From Bacillota bacterium (lineage in GTDB: Bacteria; Bacillota; Clostridia; Caldicoprobacterales; Xylanivirgaceae), in contig JAMOAB010000005.1 in NCBI GenBank assembly GCA_023621995.1, forward strand, positions 62,001 to 126,000: 64,000 nucleotides of DNA. The letters run 5' to 3'. The position numbers and the translations under genes are program-made. Below, in pieces: positions 29,546 to 39,665 of this stretch; within the stretch, counting starts at the first letter, position 1, and each line of letters begins with the position of its first letter. The notes below the pieces were generated by a model. It saw nothing but the letters and a program-made list of their open reading frames with translations. It made no database searches and was not told the origin of the DNA.

Positions 29546-30424
29546 TCATATCTTCACGTGTTCAGATGAAATCTTGAGTGCAGTTGGCGTGTCTGCAAGA
29601 CCTGCCTCTGCCGTCTCCTTCAGGGCAGGAATCATGAGATCACCTACCTGTTTCATTGCATCTATTACTTCATCCACAGGTATTTTACTCTCAATGCCTG
29701 CCAATGCTAGATTTGCAGCCACTAGAGCATTGGCAGCACCTAATGCATTGCGCTTTATACACGGTACCTCCACAAGGCCTGCAACTGGATCACATACAAG
29801 TCCCAGTACATTCTTTAAGGCAATAGCACATGCATGACCTATCATTATAGGTGTACCTCCTAAGATTTCAACCACAGCGCCGGCAGCCATTGCCGATGCA
29901 CTACCACACTCAGCCTGACATCCACCTTGGGCACCTGATATGCTAGCCCTCTTTGCAATTACCATCCCTATTCCAGCAGCTGTAAAAAGGCCCATTACTA
30001 TTTTATCCCTAGGTATGTCATGCTCCTCCGCTATGGTAAGCAACACAGAAGGTATTATACCACAAGATCCTGCAGTGGGAGCTGCCACGATCCTGTCCAT
30101 ACATGCATTGCCCTCTGCACATGCTAGTGCCTTTATAAGTATCTTATCTAAAACTCTACCACCTATTGTAAGCCCATTTGCATAGGCATTGTTTAGCCTA
30201 TAGGCATCGCCACCTGATAGTCCACTAGGTGATATAAAGGGAACCTCTGTCCGTCTATTAACTGACTCTTCCATTACTTCAAGTTTGTCGGCCATCTCAT
30301 CGTATATATCATCTATAGAGCGCCCAAGTTCCTTAGCTTGATTCTCTAGTATAAGACGTGATATTGGAGAATCTAGCTCTTGTGCAGTGGCAATAATATA
30401 ATTAAGCGAACTATAATCTAGCAT
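29546..30424 (-). CDS. sdaAA: L-serine dehydratase, iron-sulfur-dependent, alpha subunit
   Basis: Deaminates L-serine to pyruvate and ammonia with a 4Fe-4S cluster. About 292 residues from ATG 30424 (MLDYSSLNY), which has GGGGAGAG upstream; an in-frame start at 30466 is less likely. Cluster cysteines are in AGSCGIIPSVL and GGCQAECGSASAM, and PVAGLVEVPCIKRN is also conserved. It follows the beta-subunit gene sdaAB and ends the operon. Confidence 0.96.
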   Translation of the reverse strand: MLDYSSLNYIIATAQELDSPISRLILENQAKELGRSIDDIYDEMADKLEVMEESVNRRTEVPFISPSGLSGGDAYRLNNAYANGLTIGGRVLDKILIKALACAEGNACMDRIVAAPTAGSCGIIPSVLLTIAEEHDIPRDKIVMGLFTAAGIGMVIAKRASISGAQGGCQAECGSASAMAAGAVVEILGGTPIMIGHACAIALKNVLGLVCDPVAGLVEVPCIKRNALGAANALVAANLALAGIESKIPVDEVIDAMKQVGDLMIPALKETAEAGLADTPTALKISSEHVKI

Positions 30425-30474
30425 CACACTCTCCCCTTTATTGAGCTCCACATTTCCATTACACAAATATTGTA

Positions 30475-31134
30475 TTATATAGGTGGAATCATATTTACTT
30501 CCAGTACATTTTTAAGCCCCTGTATATCTATAAGTATATCATCATCTAAACGTTCATCTACATCTATTACCATTACCGCCCTACCTCCACGCTTAGATCT
30601 AAACACCTTCATCTGCCCTATATTTATATTATAGGAACCGAGTACATTTGTGACGGCAGCAATAGTACCAGGCATATCCTGATGAAATACTATGAGGGTA
30701 TTTCCCTGCCCACTAAAATCTACTGTCATATCGTCTATCCTGTGGACAGAGATCCTACCTCCACCCACTGAAGAGGCGAGCACCTCTATTTTTTTACCCC
30801 TATCTCCTTCAAGGTCTACAAGGCTAGTGTTGGGATGCACATCTCCCAGATTGCCACATATAAACTGGAAATCTAAATCTTTTTCCCGGGCAATCTCGAA
30901 ACTCATTGGTATATTTGGATCATCCATCTCCATTCCAAGTATTCCAGCTACAATGGCCCTATCAGTACCATGTCCCCTATAAGTCTTGGCAAAAGAGCCA
31001 TGTAGGGTAATATATGCTTTTGTTGGCTCCTCCTTTAAAAGTGCTCTAGACACCCTTCCTATTCTAACGGCTCCTGCGGTGTGGGAGCTTGATGGCCCCA
31101 CCATAACCGGACCTATTATATTGAATATGTCCAT
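30475..31134 (-). CDS. sdaAB: L-serine dehydratase, iron-sulfur-dependent, beta subunit
   Basis: About 219 residues beginning MDIFNIIGPVMVGPSSSHTAGAVRIG, the standard N-terminus with the serine-binding SSSHTAG. The C-terminal part (about 145 on) is an ACT domain (GTIAAVTNVLGSYNINIGQMKVFR). It pairs with SdaAA encoded next. The gene sits between gcvPB and sdaAA with short gaps, so it belongs to the same transcript as the glycine cleavage genes. Confidence 0.95.
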   Translation of the reverse strand: MDIFNIIGPVMVGPSSSHTAGAVRIGRVSRALLKEEPTKAYITLHGSFAKTYRGHGTDRAIVAGILGMEMDDPNIPMSFEIAREKDLDFQFICGNLGDVHPNTSLVDLEGDRGKKIEVLASSVGGGRISVHRIDDMTVDFSGQGNTLIVFHQDMPGTIAAVTNVLGSYNINIGQMKVFRSKRGGRAVMVIDVDERLDDDILIDIQGLKNVLEVNMIPPI

Positions 31135-31159
31135 AATAATCACCCTTTAACTGCTTTAG

Positions 31160-32617
31160 CTAACTATCCCTCTCCCATTTTAGAACAGGGTGTCGTGCTG
31201 CCCTAGTCTCATCTAGGCGCTTCATAGGTGCCTTATGGGGTGCACCTTTTATCTTGTCTGGATCTTCATCTGCCATCTTGGCAAGCTCTATCATTGCCTC
31301 TATAAATCTATCTAATGTCTCCTTGCTCTCAGTCTCTGTAGGCTCAATCATAAGGGCTTCACGTACAATCATTGGAAAATATACCGTTGGAGGATGGAAA
31401 CCATAATCTATAAGCCCCTTGGCTATATCCATTGCCGATACGCCTTTTTCCTTTTGAGGCTGGGCCGATAATACAAATTCATGCATGCAATATCTATCAT
31501 ATGGTAGCTCATAGTATTTCTTTAGCATACTCGCAAGGTAGTTTGCATTTAATACTGCATTTTGAGACGCCTCTTTGAGCCCCTTGGCTCCCATACTCAA
31601 TATGTAGGCATATGCCTTTACCAATACATTGAAGTTCCCATAAAATGACTTTACTTTACCTATGGATAGAGGTCTATCGTAGTCAAAATAATATCTATTA
31701 TCTTCCTTCTCTACCATGGGGACTGGCAAAAAGGGTATGAGATCTTGTTTAACCCCAACAGGTCCTGAGCCAGGCCCTCCTCCTCCATGGGGGGTACTGA
31801 AAGTTTTGTGTATGTTTAAATGAACCACATCAAAACCCATATCCCCCGGCCTTGCCATACCCATTATGGCATTTAAATTTGCACCGTCATAGTATAGAAG
31901 CCCGCCTGCATCATGGATAATTTGGCTTATCTCGTGTATATGTTCTTCAAATAACCCTAGTGTATTTGGATTGGTGAGCATAAGTCCTGCCACATTGTTG
32001 TCTACTATATCCCTTAGGGTATCTATATCTACACAACCCCTGTCATCTGATTTAACCTCGACTACATCGTATCCAACCATCATAGCCGACGCAGGGTTAG
32101 TGCCATGAGCCGAGTCAGGGACAATTATTTTATGTCTATGCCCCTCACCCCTGTTTTCATGATATGCCTTTATTATCATAAGCCCTGTAAGTTCACCATG
32201 GGCACCAGCCGCTGGTTGTAAGGATACCCTATCCATACCCGTAATCTCAGATAGCATACCATCCATAGCGTATAAAAGTTCTAGAGCACCTTGTACCGTG
32301 TCTTCTGGTTGATATGGATGTACAGAAGTAAAACCATCTAAACGTGCCACATCTTCATTTATCTTAGGGTTATACTTCATAGTACATGATCCCAAAGGAT
32401 AAAACTGGGTATCCACACTATAGTTTAGCTTAGATAGATTTGTATAGTGTCTCACCACATCTAGCTCACTTACCTCCGGAAGGTCTGGCCCTTCCTCCCT
32501 TATAATGTTTTCTCCAAGTAGCTCCTTTGTATTACGCCTTGGAACATCACATTGGGGAAGGGAATATGCCCTCCTGCCTTTTTTGCCCAGTTCAAATATC
32601 AGTGGTCTGTTCTTCAT
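31160..32617 (-). CDS. gcvPB: glycine dehydrogenase (decarboxylating) subunit 2
   Basis: C-terminal half of the split P-protein of the glycine cleavage system, 485 residues. The PLP-binding lysine is in [19 protein letters not shown], and [13 protein letters not shown] and [12 protein letters not shown] are family motifs. It overlaps gcvPA by four bases, which fits coupled synthesis of the two halves of one enzyme. Confidence 0.97.
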   Translation of the reverse strand: MKNRPLIFELGKKGRRAYSLPQCDVPRRNTKELLGENIIREEGPDLPEVSELDVVRHYTNLSKLNYSVDTQFYPLGSCTMKYNPKINEDVARLDGFTSVHPYQPEDTVQGALELLYAMDGMLSEITGMDRVSLQPAAGAHGELTGLMIIKAYHENRGEGHRHKIIVPDSAHGTNPASAMMVGYDVVEVKSDDRGCVDIDTLRDIVDNNVAGLMLTNPNTLGLFEEHIHEISQIIHDAGGLLYYDGANLNAIMGMARPGDMGFDVVHLNIHKTFSTPHGGGGPGSGPVGVKQDLIPFLPVPMVEKEDNRYYFDYDRPLSIGKVKSFYGNFNVLVKAYAYILSMGAKGLKEASQNAVLNANYLASMLKKYYELPYDRYCMHEFVLSAQPQKEKGVSAMDIAKGLIDYGFHPPTVYFPMIVREALMIEPTETESKETLDRFIEAMIELAKMADEDPDKIKGAPHKAPMKRLDETRAARHPVLKWERDS

Positions 32618-33957
32618 AGTAGTTCACCTACCTTTTCAGCCAGCATATCTATCTCCTCTTTCGTACGTTTTTCAGTCACTGCCACTAGCCAGCCTCCTTC
32701 AAGTTCTGGGTAGTCCCGTCCAAGATCATAACCACCAATTATATCGCTAGACAGCAGATGTCTATTTAATTCACTTACAGGTCTATCTACCTTTACTACA
32801 AACTCCTTGAAAAATGGAGCATTGAACATTGGCTCTACACCATCTAATTGTAATAGTTTGTCATATGCATAGTGGGCCTTTTGAAGACACAAATCTCCAA
32901 CCTCACTTAGGCCCTCTTTTCCCATAACTGCCATATATACAGCAGCTGTGAGGGCGTTTAAAGATTGGTTTGAACATATATTGGAAGTTGCCTTCTCCCT
33001 ACGAATATGCTGTTCCCTAGTTTGAAGTGTAAGTACATACCCACGTCTTCCGTCTTCATCCATCGTCTCACCTATTATTCGACCTGGCATACGCCTGGTA
33101 AGTTTTTTGGTGGTTGCGAAAAAGCCAACATATGGACCTCCAAAGTTCAAGGGATTTCCTAGGGATTGTCCTTCACCAACTACAATATCTGCACCATACT
33201 CAGCTGGTGGCTTTAGTAGAGATAGGGATATGGGGTCTACACTCACTATAAAGAGGGCACCCTTTTTATGTATGAGTTCTCCTAGCTCATCTAACTCTTC
33301 TACTATTCCAAAGAAGTTAGGCATCTGTACTATTACAGCAGCAGTATCCTCTGATAACATTTGCTCAACCTCATCCATGGCCACTTGACCATCCCTATAT
33401 CCAAACTCTACAACGTCTATCCCGTTGAACCTTGCATATGTCTCAAGAACTTTTCTACTTTGGGGATGTACTGCTTTGGATATCAAGATTCTGTCCTTAG
33501 ATTTTACAGTACATGCCATCTTAGCCGCCTCTGCAAGGGCTGTTGCACCATCATACATAGAGGCATTGGCTGCATGCATGCCTGTAAGCTCACATATCAT
33601 GGTCTGGTATTCAAACATCGCTTGCAGTGTACCTTGACTCACTTCTGGTTGATAGGGCGTATATGATGTGTAAAACTCCGATCTACTAACTATATGCCCT
33701 ACAACACTTGGTATATGGTGGTCATAAGCACCTGCTCCTAAAAAGCAAGTATTTTGCTTGATCGTCTCATTTTTATCAGCCAACCCCTCCATATGGGCTA
33801 GAAGCTGTGCCTCCCACATAGGCTCAGGAAGGTCTAAATTGCCATTTACGCGAACCTCCTTGGGAATATCTACAAATAGATCTTCAATGGAAGACACTCC
33901 TATCTTCTCAAGCATCTCCTGTATATCAGTATGGGTATTGGGAATGTACCGTGACAT
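32614..33957 (-). CDS. gcvPA: glycine dehydrogenase (decarboxylating) subunit 1
   Basis: N-terminal half of the split P-protein, about 447 residues. It starts [20 protein letters not shown] at ATG 33957, with GAGGAGG about nine bases upstream. Characteristic stretches are [35 protein letters not shown] and [20 protein letters not shown]. It lies two bases after gcvH. Together with GcvPB it decarboxylates glycine and loads the aminomethyl group on the lipoyl arm of GcvH. Confidence 0.97.
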   Translation of the reverse strand: MSRYIPNTHTDIQEMLEKIGVSSIEDLFVDIPKEVRVNGNLDLPEPMWEAQLLAHMEGLADKNETIKQNTCFLGAGAYDHHIPSVVGHIVSRSEFYTSYTPYQPEVSQGTLQAMFEYQTMICELTGMHAANASMYDGATALAEAAKMACTVKSKDRILISKAVHPQSRKVLETYARFNGIDVVEFGYRDGQVAMDEVEQMLSEDTAAVIVQMPNFFGIVEELDELGELIHKKGALFIVSVDPISLSLLKPPAEYGADIVVGEGQSLGNPLNFGGPYVGFFATTKKLTRRMPGRIIGETMDEDGRRGYVLTLQTREQHIRREKATSNICSNQSLNALTAAVYMAVMGKEGLSEVGDLCLQKAHYAYDKLLQLDGVEPMFNAPFFKEFVVKVDRPVSELNRHLLSSDIIGGYDLGRDYPELEGGWLVAVTEKRTKEEIDMLAEKVGELL

Positions 33958-33959
33958 AT

Positions 33960-34343
33960 CTATGCCTCCTCTTCGCAAAATTTCCGATATGCCTCCCAAT
34001 CCATCAGCGAATCAAGCTCCGATGTATCTTCTATTTCCATGGCAATAAACCAACTCTCATAGGGTTCTTCGTTTACTTTCTCTGGCATATCTTCTAGCTC
34101 TTCATTAACTTCGACTACAGTTCCAGATATAGGAACATATACATCTGAAGCTGCCTTTACCGACTCTACAACTCCAAATGCTTCTTCTGCATCAAACTCC
34201 TCCCCCACTTCGGGAAGCTCTACAAATACCACGTCGCCCAGTGAATCCTGTGCATAATCAGTTATACCTATATATATCTTATTTCCCTCTATTTTTATCC
34301 ATTCATGATCCTTTGAATATTTTAAATCTTCTCTAACTTCCAT
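33960..34343 (-). CDS. gcvH: glycine cleavage system H protein
   Basis: Lipoyl carrier of about 127 residues. The lipoylated lysine is in [17 protein letters not shown], and the N-terminus [20 protein letters not shown] is typical. ATG 34343 has GGAGG nine bases upstream, so the eight extra in-frame codons to 34367 are probably not translated. It overlaps nothing but lies tightly between gcvT and gcvPA. Confidence 0.96.
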   Translation of the reverse strand: MEVREDLKYSKDHEWIKIEGNKIYIGITDYAQDSLGDVVFVELPEVGEEFDAEEAFGVVESVKAASDVYVPISGTVVEVNEELEDMPEKVNEEPYESWFIAMEIEDTSELDSLMDWEAYRKFCEEEA

Positions 34344-34363
34344 TGATAACAACCTCCATCTAA

Positions 34364-35458
34364 TCATTTTTTATATTGTTTGGTATAAAAAGGCAATTTA
34401 ACTAGTCTGGCCTTTAGTCGTCTCTTCCTAACAGCTACCTCTAGTCCACTGTCTCCATACTCATAGTCAGATTTCACAAGCGCCATACCCAGGTTCTTAT
34501 CTAGGCTAGGCGAGTAGCTACCACTTGTTACATGCCCTACTGGCTCACCATCTAATAAAACCTCATAGCCTTCCCTGGCAATACCCCTATCTACCATTTC
34601 AAAGCCTACTAGCTTTCTGGGTACTCCCCTTTCTTTTTGGGTTGCTAGGGCATCCCTGCCTATGAAATTACCCTTCTCTAACTTGACAAAGTTGCCAAGT
34701 CCACCTTCAAATGGCGATATGTCTTTGGAGATCTCATGACCATAAAGGGGCAGAGCTGCCTCGAAACGTAGAGTATCTCTAGCTCCAAGCCCTGCAGGCA
34801 TTAGCCCAAATTTTTGTCCAGCTTCGATTATAGCCTGCCAAAGCCCTACTACATGCTCAGGAGACATATACAGCTCAAAGCCATCTTCGCCTGTATATCC
34901 TGTCCTAGATATAAGGGCATTCACACCACCGATTTCTATATCCTCTACAAACCTGAAAAATTTTATTCCTCCCATATTATAATCGGTAAGCTCTTGTAAT
35001 ATTTTTTCTGCTTTTGGTCCTTGAACTGCTAACTGTGCATAATCCTCCGACACATTAACGACTTCTACATCACCTCTCTTGTTATCTAAAAACCATTCAT
35101 AGTCCTTATCCGTGTTGGCTGCATTTGCCACCACAAGGAATTTTTCGTCATGAAGCTTATAGACTAGTACATCGTCTACCACTCCTCCATCGGGATAACA
35201 AATTGGTGAATACACTATTCGATTAGTTCCTATTTTTGATACATCGTTTGTAAGTATATTTTGAAGAAAAGCTTTAGCATCTCTTCCTTCTATAAGTATC
35301 TCTCCCATGTGGGAGACATCAAATATACCTGCTCCTTCTCTGACGGCTCGATGTTCATCTATTATGCTCGTATATTGAACAGGCATCATCCAGCCACCAA
35401 AGTCTATCATCTTTGCTCCTGCATCTACATGGGTCTTATATAGCGGTGTTTCTTTCAA
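34364..35458 (-). CDS. gcvT: glycine cleavage system aminomethyltransferase (T protein)
   Basis: Transfers the methylene group from the H protein to tetrahydrofolate and releases ammonia. 364 residues with [28 protein letters not shown]-like start of the folate domain and [11 protein letters not shown]. The start is TTG 35458, with GGAGG about nine bases upstream. It is the first gene of gcvT-gcvH-gcvPA-gcvPB-sdaAB-sdaAA. I see no glycine riboswitch in the short leader. No dihydrolipoyl dehydrogenase gene is in the operon. Confidence 0.97.
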   Translation of the reverse strand: MKETPLYKTHVDAGAKMIDFGGWMMPVQYTSIIDEHRAVREGAGIFDVSHMGEILIEGRDAKAFLQNILTNDVSKIGTNRIVYSPICYPDGGVVDDVLVYKLHDEKFLVVANAANTDKDYEWFLDNKRGDVEVVNVSEDYAQLAVQGPKAEKILQELTDYNMGGIKFFRFVEDIEIGGVNALISRTGYTGEDGFELYMSPEHVVGLWQAIIEAGQKFGLMPAGLGARDTLRFEAALPLYGHEISKDISPFEGGLGNFVKLEKGNFIGRDALATQKERGVPRKLVGFEMVDRGIAREGYEVLLDGEPVGHVTSGSYSPSLDKNLGMALVKSDYEYGDSGLEVAVRKRRLKARLVKLPFYTKQYKK

Positions 35459-35482
35459 CCAGCTACGCCTCCTTTTATTATA

Positions 35483-35488
35483 ATTATA
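35483..35488 (-). promoter_or_regulatory. candidate -10 element for gcvT operon
   Basis: A perfect TATAAT lies 25 bases before the gcvT start on the minus strand; no good -35 hexamer is found at 17 bases. The gap to the upstream terminator is only about 80 bases, too small for a tandem glycine riboswitch. Confidence 0.4.
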
Positions 35489-35544
35489 TCACTAAAATGA
35501 GTATACCATAACGGGAAAAAAACTGCTATAAAATACTAAATAAA

Positions 35545-35573
35545 ATTAGGTAGGGCTTTGCCCTACCTATAAA
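35545..35573 (-). terminator. Rho-independent terminator of the LacI operon
   Basis: AGGTAGGGC and GCCCTACCT pair around a three-base loop, followed on the minus strand by TAATTTTATTT. It lies just after the Gfo/Idh oxidoreductase stop codon. Confidence 0.8.
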
Positions 35574-35580
35574 TCTCTGT

Positions 35581-36738
35581 CTAAAATGTGCCATCTACAT
35601 CCATGAGAATAGACCTGTCTTCTTTTTTGAATGTAGAGGTTTCCCTTCGTCTATTTAGTTCTTCATAGAACAGATCTTCGTCTACCGGTATATCTACCCA
35701 ATCATCTATCCAAGATGATAGATGCATTGCGTTTGATATCTCAAGTCCCTTAATGCCCTCTATGCCTGGTGCCAAGAGTTCATCTCCCTTTAATATAGCA
35801 TTCACCCAGTTTTGGGTTATGCCTCTGTGTCCTGTTTCAGTTCCTTTTATGGGAATATGACACTCCCAGCATTCTGGCTGACTAAATCCGTCCTTAGATT
35901 CCACATTGAATTGTCGCTCCGATACCCTAAGACGCCAAAAAGTAAGTTTGCCATTTTCAACTACTAGTTTGCCCCTATCAGCCGATATCTCGAATCTATT
36001 TGTCCCAGGAGCTTCTCCTGTAGATGTGACAAATAGTCCAGTAGCACCATTTTCATATTCAACATATGCCGTCACATCATCTTCCACTTCTATGTCATGG
36101 TATTTCCCAAAATGACAAAAGGCCCTAACCCTCTTTGGCATACCTACCATCCACTGCCAGAGATCTAGCTGATGGGGATCTTGATTGAGCAGCACCCCAC
36201 CACCTTCTCCTGCCCATGTAGCCCTCCAACCACCAGAATCGTAATAACTCTGTGTCCTATACCAATTAGTGATAATCCAAATTGTCCTTTTTATCTCGCC
36301 TAGCTCTCCCGTCATAACTAAGTCCCTAACCTTTTGGTATATTGGGTTGGTCCTCTGATTATACATTATGCCAAAGACCTTGTCGGTACTCTTGGCTACT
36401 TCATTCATCTCCCTGACCTGTTTTGTATATACACCTGCCGGTTTTTCTATGAGGACATGGAGATCGTTTTTAAAAGCTTTAATAGCAAAGGATGGATGGC
36501 TATAGTGGGGTGTTGCAATTATGACACCATCTACACTTTTGGATCCAAAGAGCTCATCGGTTGAATCAAAAACCTTTACATTCTCGTCTAAATTTTCCTT
36601 TGCCCATTTGAGCCTGTCAGGATTTACATCGCACACTGCAGTAAGCTTAGCACCACGTATATCTCCATCGGCAATATACTTTGCATGGTGACTACCCATG
36701 TTACCAATACCGATTATACCTATTCTCACACTATCCAC
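35581..36738 (-). CDS. Gfo/Idh/MocA family oxidoreductase
   Basis: A 385-residue NAD(P)-dependent sugar or polyol dehydrogenase. The Rossmann motif GIIGIGNMGSHHAK is at the N-terminus, and EKPAGVYTKQVREM carries the conserved active-site Lys of the EKP motif. A C-terminal beta-sheet domain follows. The substrate cannot be read from the sequence. It is the last gene of the LacI-TIM-TIM-oxidoreductase operon, which points to oxidation and epimerisation of a sugar or inositol-like compound. Confidence 0.9.
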   Translation of the reverse strand: MDSVRIGIIGIGNMGSHHAKYIADGDIRGAKLTAVCDVNPDRLKWAKENLDENVKVFDSTDELFGSKSVDGVIIATPHYSHPSFAIKAFKNDLHVLIEKPAGVYTKQVREMNEVAKSTDKVFGIMYNQRTNPIYQKVRDLVMTGELGEIKRTIWIITNWYRTQSYYDSGGWRATWAGEGGGVLLNQDPHQLDLWQWMVGMPKRVRAFCHFGKYHDIEVEDDVTAYVEYENGATGLFVTSTGEAPGTNRFEISADRGKLVVENGKLTFWRLRVSERQFNVESKDGFSQPECWECHIPIKGTETGHRGITQNWVNAILKGDELLAPGIEGIKGLEISNAMHLSSWIDDWVDIPVDEDLFYEELNRRRETSTFKKEDRSILMDVDGTF

Positions 36739-36768
36739 GATATCAATACCCCCTATATAAAAATCGTT

Positions 36769-37641
36769 TTACCTGTGATCGGCAGATTTATATATGTCAG
36801 AGATTATGGATTTTAGAGCATCAGTTGCAATTTGGAATTCCTTTTCTCCTCCATCAGGCAAATCTGTTCCAATATCTTCCTTTTCTAATGATGCCAGCCC
36901 TACAAAGTTTGCAAGATGGGGTTCTAGAGATAAAAAACCCTCAAATCCTCTATCGTAGAGTACAGTAAGTATCTCTTTCACCTTGCCATCACCTTGCCCT
37001 GCTGGAACTACCACCTTATCACTATAACGTGCGTCCTTTATATGCATGTATATAATATGGTCTTTTAATAGTTCGAAACCATAAGGGTATGTCTCCACAT
37101 CGCATTGTACAAAATTTGCCGGATCAAATATGGCTCCACAGTATTGACAATTGAGGCTTTCTATAAGATCGAGACATCGCTCCGGCGTATCGCCATATAT
37201 ACCCTTTTCATTTTCATGTAGAAGCATTACACCCGTGCCTTTGGCCACATCTGCAAACTTTCTCCATCGCTCCAAGACTTCTTCCCTATAATGGGAGGGG
37301 ACTTCTCCTTCTGGTATGTAAAAGCTAAACATCCTTATATATTCAGTCTCTAATATATTGGCAATCTCTAAGGTGTGTTTAAACAAGTCGAAATGGGGGC
37401 CAAAATCATCTGTTATGCCTATCTTACCTATGGGTGAGCCTATGGCAGATATCTTAAAACCTCTTTCATCTAATTGCTTCTTTATATCCTTAACTTCATC
37501 TAAACTATGTTCCACTATATTCTTGCCATTTACTCCACGCATCTCAATATATTCTATACCGTGTCTTTCCAAGACATCCATCTGCACCTTAAGACTTGGA
37601 TCTATCTCATCTGCAAAAGCGGAAAGAATAAACTTTGCCAC
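36769..37641 (-). CDS. sugar phosphate isomerase/epimerase family TIM-barrel protein
   Basis: A 290-residue AP-endonuclease-2-like (xylose isomerase-like) TIM barrel. Metal-site residues typical of the fold are visible: MLLHENEKGIYG, IFDPANF, YMHIKDA and LSLEPH near the end. No signal peptide, so it acts in the cytoplasm. It lies between another TIM-barrel gene and the oxidoreductase in the LacI operon. The precise substrate is unknown; epimerase or isomerase activity is inferred from the fold. Confidence 0.85.
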   Translation of the reverse strand: MAKFILSAFADEIDPSLKVQMDVLERHGIEYIEMRGVNGKNIVEHSLDEVKDIKKQLDERGFKISAIGSPIGKIGITDDFGPHFDLFKHTLEIANILETEYIRMFSFYIPEGEVPSHYREEVLERWRKFADVAKGTGVMLLHENEKGIYGDTPERCLDLIESLNCQYCGAIFDPANFVQCDVETYPYGFELLKDHIIYMHIKDARYSDKVVVPAGQGDGKVKEILTVLYDRGFEGFLSLEPHLANFVGLASLEKEDIGTDLPDGGEKEFQIATDALKSIISDIYKSADHR

Positions 37642-37668
37642 CTTAAATACCCTCCTTCTTTGATAACC

Positions 37669-38439
37669 TTAAGAGCCGAGCCCTAACTCTCTTAAATTAT
37701 TAAAGCTAATATTTAAACTATCAAAGGGGCTACCCTCACATATATCCTGCTCGACTGCACACCATTTGACATCTGTCTCTTTGCATGCCTGGATTATCTC
37801 AGGCCAATTGAGGTTCCCCTCTCCCACCTCTTTCATGATCTGCTTGTTATTAATGTCAACACCCATGTCTTTAAAGTGTACAACATCCATCCTGCCTCGG
37901 ACCTTATATATCCAATCTACTGGGTTTCCACCCCCTGCCTGTACCCAATAGGTGTCAATCTCGAAACCAAAGTTTTCATCTGTCTCTTCTAGTAAAATAT
38001 CCATTGTGGTCTTTCCATCGAATTTGACAAATTCAAAGGCATGATTATGATATATAAACTTAAGTCCATTATCTGTCAGTATGTCAGAGATCTTAGATGT
38101 CCTATGTATAAATTCTATAACTCCCTCTCTACTTCCCCTAAACTCTTGTGGCATAGATCCAAGACCTACATACTTACAATCCCAGATCTTGTGTTCTTCT
38201 ATAACACCATGGATATCTTCTTCCATGCGCTCAAAAGGTATGTGGGTTGCACATATTGTAATCCCAAGGCTGTCTACAATATCCTTAAGTTCCTTAGGAT
38301 CAATAGGCCCCATACCCGATACTTGAACGGCTCTATACCCCATGTCCCTTACCTTCTTTAGACTAGTCTTTATGTCCTCCGACTTCTTTATATAGTCGCG
38401 AATGGTATAGAGTTGGGCTGCTATTCTTGGACTGCTCAT
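37669..38439 (-). CDS. sugar phosphate isomerase/epimerase family TIM-barrel protein
   Basis: A 256-residue member of the same fold, beginning MSSPRIAAQLYTIRDY, a common start in this family. Conserved metal-site segments are FIYHNHAFEF, EIDTYWVQAGG, VHFKDMG and WCAVEQD. It is distinct from its neighbour at 36769-37641, so the pair is not a recent duplication. First structural gene after lacI, 46 bases away. Confidence 0.86.
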   Translation of the reverse strand: MSSPRIAAQLYTIRDYIKKSEDIKTSLKKVRDMGYRAVQVSGMGPIDPKELKDIVDSLGITICATHIPFERMEEDIHGVIEEHKIWDCKYVGLGSMPQEFRGSREGVIEFIHRTSKISDILTDNGLKFIYHNHAFEFVKFDGKTTMDILLEETDENFGFEIDTYWVQAGGGNPVDWIYKVRGRMDVVHFKDMGVDINNKQIMKEVGEGNLNWPEIIQACKETDVKWCAVEQDICEGSPFDSLNISFNNLRELGLGS

Positions 38440-38485
38440 ATATAATCACCTCATTATTTTATTTATATAATATCTATAATAGATA

Positions 38486-39499
38486 TCAATATACGCATGC
38501 ACAAGAATCCCTTTTTATAAGGGTAGGTTGTAATGTTACAGTTTTTACATCTTCTTTTCCATTTAGCTGTTCTAGCAAAAGCTTTGCGGCAGTGGCTCCC
38601 ATCTCTTCAATGGGCTGCCTAACCACAGTCAGGGACGGTTCTATTAACTCCGAAAGGATACTATCGTCAAAACCTATCACAGATAGCTCCCTAGGAACAT
38701 GAAGATCCATGGCCCTGGCTGCCTTAAGTACTCCAATTGCCATGAGATTGTTTACAGCAAATATTGCAGTTGGAGGATTTTCCGTATTGAGTAGCTCCAT
38801 CCCCTTTGTGTAACCACTATCTAGGTCTAAATTCCCACCTGTAATCAGATTATCGTCTATAGATATCCCCTCTTCTTTGAGTGCATCTATATACCCCCTT
38901 CGCCTGTTACCTCTGGTGCCTGCCGTAAGTCCATCTATAAAGCCAATGCGCCTGTGTCCTAGCTCTATTAGATATCTGGTCGCATTATAAGCGCCCTTAT
39001 AGGTATCCACCGCTACTTGACTTATCCCCTCAAAGCGACTTCCAAATGCCACTATGTTTATTTTATTCTTCTTAAGCTCTTCTATATTTTCTAAATTCTT
39101 TATATTGTCTTCTGGTTTAACCCGTGTGGGGCTAAATATGACGCCATCTACTTGACGTGTGATTAAATTTTCCACATATTCGGCCTCCTTTAAGACCGAC
39201 CGCTTGGTGTTACAGAGATATGCTATGTAGCCTGCTTGGCTTAATTCATCTTCCATGGCTTCTGCAATCTGGGTATAGTAATCGTTTACTATGGTAGGAA
39301 TGAGTAGTGCGATGGTGTGGGTCTTACCACTTGCCAGAGATTTTGCTATGGTGTTTGGACGATAATTGAGCTTTTTTGCCGCATCTAATATCTTGTCTCT
39401 AGTATCTGGATGGATGGGATGATCTGAACCATTTAATACCCTAGAAACTGTAGCTGTAGAGACATTGCACATCTTTGCTATATCGTATATTGTTGCCAA
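38486..39499 (-). CDS. LacI family transcriptional regulator
   Basis: A 337-residue repressor with the N-terminal helix-turn-helix ATIYDIAKMCNVSTATVSRVLNG and hinge helix NTIAKSLASGKTHT, then a periplasmic-binding-protein-like sugar-sensing domain. The start is TTG 39499, with GGAGG about seven bases upstream. A 32-base perfect palindrome lies between its promoter and start, so it almost certainly represses its own operon, which includes two TIM-barrel genes and an oxidoreductase. The inducer is unknown. Confidence 0.93.
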   Translation of the reverse strand: MATIYDIAKMCNVSTATVSRVLNGSDHPIHPDTRDKILDAAKKLNYRPNTIAKSLASGKTHTIALLIPTIVNDYYTQIAEAMEDELSQAGYIAYLCNTKRSVLKEAEYVENLITRQVDGVIFSPTRVKPEDNIKNLENIEELKKNKINIVAFGSRFEGISQVAVDTYKGAYNATRYLIELGHRRIGFIDGLTAGTRGNRRRGYIDALKEEGISIDDNLITGGNLDLDSGYTKGMELLNTENPPTAIFAVNNLMAIGVLKAARAMDLHVPRELSVIGFDDSILSELIEPSLTVVRQPIEEMGATAAKLLLEQLNGKEDVKTVTLQPTLIKRDSCACVY

Positions 39500-39513
39500 T
39501 TTACTTCCTCCTA

Positions 39514-39545
39514 TAAACTCAAGGTAACCGGTTACCTTGAGTTTA
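39514..39545. promoter_or_regulatory. LacI-family operator, 32-bp perfect palindrome
   Basis: The half-site TAAACTCAAGGTAACC is repeated exactly as its reverse complement, with no spacer. The central AACCGGTT has the CpG core typical of LacI-family operators. It begins about five bases after the -10 element and ends 15 bases before the lacI TTG, where bound repressor would block initiation. I found no second copy in the window. Confidence 0.88.
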
Positions 39546-39550
39546 AATCT

Positions 39551-39578
39551 ATTATATCATATAAGTTTTTGTAGTCAA
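39551..39578 (-). promoter_or_regulatory. sigma-A type promoter of the lacI operon
   Basis: TTGACT (39578-39573) and a perfect TATAAT (39556-39551) are 16 bases apart on the minus strand. The expected transcript start falls at the edge of the palindromic operator. Confidence 0.78.
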
Positions 39579-39665
39579 CAAACTTTTATCCCTGTATGAT
39601 TATTCTATGAGAATGTCATGTTGAATTTATTTTGGTAAAATGTCATGCATGAGAAAAGTTAAAAA

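Noticed and set aside
35459..35544. Glycine riboswitch before gcvT
   Set aside because: The gap is too short and lacks the conserved GGAGAG and aptamer core seen in glycine riboswitches.
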